Assembly: GCA_009741485.1 (NCBI GenBank)
Contig: CM019220.1
Coordinates: forward strand, 29,245,891 to 29,309,890
Origin: Malurus cyaneus samueli
Taxonomy: Eukaryota > Chordata > Aves > Passeriformes > Maluridae
Direction of reading: 5' to 3'
DNA: 64,000 bases
Shown here: positions 60,864-64,000 of the stretch, one piece after another
How positions within the stretch are numbered: position 1 is the stretch's first letter
How the letters are laid out: every line of letters starts with the position of its first letter
Program-made: the position numbers and the translations under genes
The notes under the pieces: generated by a model
Databases searched by the model: none
Told to the model about the DNA's origin: nothing
The model's input: the letters and a program-made list of their open reading frames with translations, nothing else

Positions 60864-63800
60864 ATATCTACAATAAAGTTTGATTTGGATGGAGTCAGTG
60901 TCCATAACAATTCTCAGGTTTTTAAAATGTGTTTAGTTACGATGTGGAGATAGCTTCTAGCATTACATTAAGTTGACAAATCTGAAACTAACAATTAACA
61001 AAGGGAAAGACAGCAATAATAACTGCATATAAAAAAATTGCAGATGGTATGCTGGAAACCAGTGTAAAATCCACACTATGGGATGCCATGACACATGCAG
61101 ATCCAGATGCAGTATCAGCAATGCCTTGACTGAAGCCTGCCAATGTCAATAGATGAGATGAGAGTTTCATCACTTTGCTTTGTGGAAAACTTTGTGGAAA
61201 CACTGAATTTGCCTGATAAATTGATGATCCGAAAGTGAATACAAACCATTACATTAAAAAATACCCTACCAGGCAAAGCGTAAAAGGAGGCCAGCAGCAG
61301 GAAAAATCAGAGCCAAGACTCATTACATTAGGTGCACTATCATTCCTGAATGTGCATTTTCAAAATGTAAAAACAGTATTTTGGGATAACTAGCACTATT
61401 GGTTACACATCATGAAATAGGAAAAAAAAACCCCACCCACATACCATTCTTTATACAAAAGTATTCCTGTCCTCAATGCTGTTCAGAGCTTCTATTACAT
61501 TTACTTTTGTAGGACCAATTCACTTTTATTTGAGGTAGGGATAGAAGACTTGGAGCCAGAAGATGCAGCATCCAAACCTGATAATCAGGCGAAGGCCATA
61601 AGCACTAAGGAAGACACCTGAGACAGATGTAAGTAAAAGGATAAGCAGAAAGGCACAAAATAACTACAAGGAAGGAAAAAAAAAAACCAAGAAAATGATA
61701 AAATTCATTTGTGTGCCCAGAAACCATCCACATAATACTCATACTCCCAGAGCTGGAAGGAATGACCAGACTGTTGATCTCAGATTGCATCAGTGTGCAG
61801 GAGAACAGTGCGGTGATGAGCCAGTTCTGAAGGCTGCAGTATGTGGGTGTTCTACACAAGGAGACTGAAGCAGAGAGCAAACTGTTCAGTTCCTTCTCTG
61901 AGCCAATGTTTTAACTGTTACCCAAGACTCTGCACCCATGTCCTGGCAGCTCTGCCACACAGAAATGAAATCAGCTTTACATAACAATGGGAGCAGGTAA
62001 CAGAGATAATAAGGGCACTTGAATTAAATTACACTTCTTGAATAAACTTCTTGGATCTCAATGCATTTCATCAAACCATTGGGAAAACCTGATGGTGAAG
62101 TACCTATCCAGCCTGACAGGAACATGCTGCATCCCTGCTGGCATCTACCACAGGAGTGAGTAGCACAGCTGTCGAACAGGAATGTAAGCAGGGGGTACAG
62201 AGACTGAGACCGCTGCACTGCTATTGCTCCTTTCCTGCTCCAAGAGGCCACGTGCCAGATACATCCAGAAAAAATGGGGTTAAGAATCAGCAGCTACAGT
62301 GCCAGGAGCATGTGGGCTGCTGGCAGAAAAGCAGAACAGTCAAGTTTCAGGCACAGAATTTCACAGGTTTACCCAAAGTACCACTCTGTAGAAATACAGA
62401 GAGTAAAAGCTTCTGGTAAAACATAAAATAGTGGTTCCCACATTAATGGTGATGCTTCTCATTTCCAGAAAAGACCAAAAAGCCAAAGATAAAAGTAGTC
62501 TTAAACACAAAAATTTAAGTTAGGCATTATTAAAGCAAAGTAGACGCACATATATCATGTTAGAATATTTGTCTACTTGTTCAATTTTTATTTTAATTCT
62601 CCAACCTATATTTGCTAGGTTTTACTGCTTCTCTCTGAACACAAATAACTTGTAACTTGCAGTAGTAAATTTACTAACCTTGCAGTAATGATTTACGCAG
62701 CATTGCCAAGCATCTGTGGATGCTCTCGGGTGAGCAGGAAATGCAATTTAATGATCCTCTTGCCCTTTAAAACCAGCGATGAACAATCCATCCTGACCAC
62801 CATGATATTATAGCGTGTAATGTGGGCTCTTCTTCCATCAGTATGCCCAGCTTCTGTGCCGAATTCTCCTCTGGACACTTCCTTTTTAAGTTTGTCCCTT
62901 TGCTAGATTTGTGACCTGTGTGGAACAAACAGGAACAGCAATTATATGACAAGAATTTCCAGGCAGAGAAATCTGACTTCCCATCATGTAAATACAAAAT
63001 ATAGCAATTGTGCAGGCTGTTTTCCACAGACATTTCACTGAATTTGTGCCCTGCTGTATATGTAATTTATCTTTCTTGACAATTTATGCAATGCATTTCT
63101 AATATATAGTATATATATTTACCTTTATATTATTTGTGTTTTTACAAATATTTTTAGTAGATCATCTTATTCCCCAGTTATTATTAATTGTTTTAAATAG
63201 ACTGTCACTTCAATGTCCCTTATTTTTAACCTAGAAGCCAACTGGCTTTTCTACAGCTCTGAGGTCTTCAAATAAATTTGATTTGTACCCTTCACTGACT
63301 ATGTCAAGAATCTGTGCTTCCAAGGAAAACTTTGTCCAAATTATACAGGTTAGACAAGTCTGATTCTTCGATGGATTTTTTTTCCCACCTATGATTATAA
63401 AAGAGATGCCTTTTCACATGTGCAGCCACGCATAATGAAAGGAAACAGCCGTGTGCCATCTAACAGGAGACTGGAAATGATCAAATATTTTGATTTCAGA
63501 GCTGACAGTAGTAGGTTGATCCTCTGACTGCACTGGTGCACTTGACAAGCAGGCTCGGATCTTAAACGATGTCATTTAAGACGCAGCTTGAGGCCAATGC
63601 AAACCTGCCTGCTGACATCCTCAGGGATCACAGCTGGATTTTCATGTCGGGGAAAGAAGCAGCTGCCTATTCTACTTACTGCTAGATGGGTTGCCAAAAT
63701 TTTGACCATACAGTTAGTGAGATGGGAAATACAACAAGACTAAGGAGGACCAAACAATTAAATGAATCACAACTGACTCATCTTTCATGCTCCTTGTGAA

Positions 63801-64000
63801 GTATTTTTAAATTTTTTTAATTTTAAGCAGTGCAGACATTAGTATTTCACTTCAGTAAACCAGGGGCAGAGGGGAATTGTGGTACAACTTTATGACTGTT
63901 CTCACAAACCTTGGACAGGCCACACTAATTAATTAAAGATGAGTATCTCACAGATCACGTGGGGGCGCAAAGAAGGGTGGAGTTCAAATGTTGAAAAACA
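60864..64000. other. Upstream intergenic stretch to the window end, no gene recognised
   Basis: AT-rich sequence with an AT-dense patch at 63090-63150. The last 500 bases are somewhat more mixed in composition, but no exon, repeat family or RNA gene is recognised. Confidence 0.45.

Noticed and set aside
1..64000. tRNA, rRNA, CRISPR, operon or phage features
   Set aside because: No internal tRNA promoter boxes in proper register, no regular spacer repeats and no dense coding were seen. The sequence is vertebrate nuclear DNA.

Overview
This window looks like vertebrate nuclear DNA, most likely from a bird. It is AT-rich, has no dense coding, and is low in interspersed repeats. Every transposable-element remnant I can name is a CR1-type LINE of the avian/sauropsid kind, with 3' tails ending in forms of the ATTCTATG motif. 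The microsatellites are short (CA)n tracts and A/T homopolymers. There is one 20-bp assembly gap. Nothing prokaryotic (operons, CRISPR arrays, insertion sequences) is present.

The only protein-coding gene I can support is COL5A2, which encodes the pro-alpha2 chain of type V collagen, read on the minus strand. Its first coding exon ends at the start codon at 46098 and runs down to a splice donor at about 45996. It encodes the signal peptide and the first residues of the N-propeptide. Above it lie a 5' leader with three short upstream ORFs, a TATA-like element at 46288-46295, a PBX-HOX type site at 46380-46389 and a CArG box at 46621-46630. A CpG-rich zone (about 45250-46260) covers the exon and extends into the first intron. 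A hairpin at the start codon encloses a five-codon upstream ORF and resembles the start-codon stem-loop known from type I and III collagen mRNAs.

Layout: 1-45995 is read as the proximal part of COL5A2 intron 1. No exon 2 was recognised, so the intron would be at least 46 kb. It holds four CR1 fragments (about 5.4, 26.3, 38.8 and 42.1 kb), simple repeats, the gap at 16887-16906, a cluster of overlapping palindromes near 20.8 kb and a homeodomain-site cluster near 22.5 kb. 45996-46265 is exon 1. 46266-64000 is the promoter and upstream intergenic flank, with two CR1 fragments (48.6-48.95 and 52.7-52.8 kb) and a 13-bp perfect hairpin near 60.85 kb. I found no second gene in the flank.

I found no new multi-gene system. 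The observations most worth checking are the COL5A2 start-codon stem-loop with its upstream ORF, the tandem splice donor, the promoter sites, the palindrome cluster and the isolated hairpin. Open reading frames of 60-166 codons are scattered over both strands. Apart from the COL5A2 exon and the CR1 pieces they look like chance ORFs.
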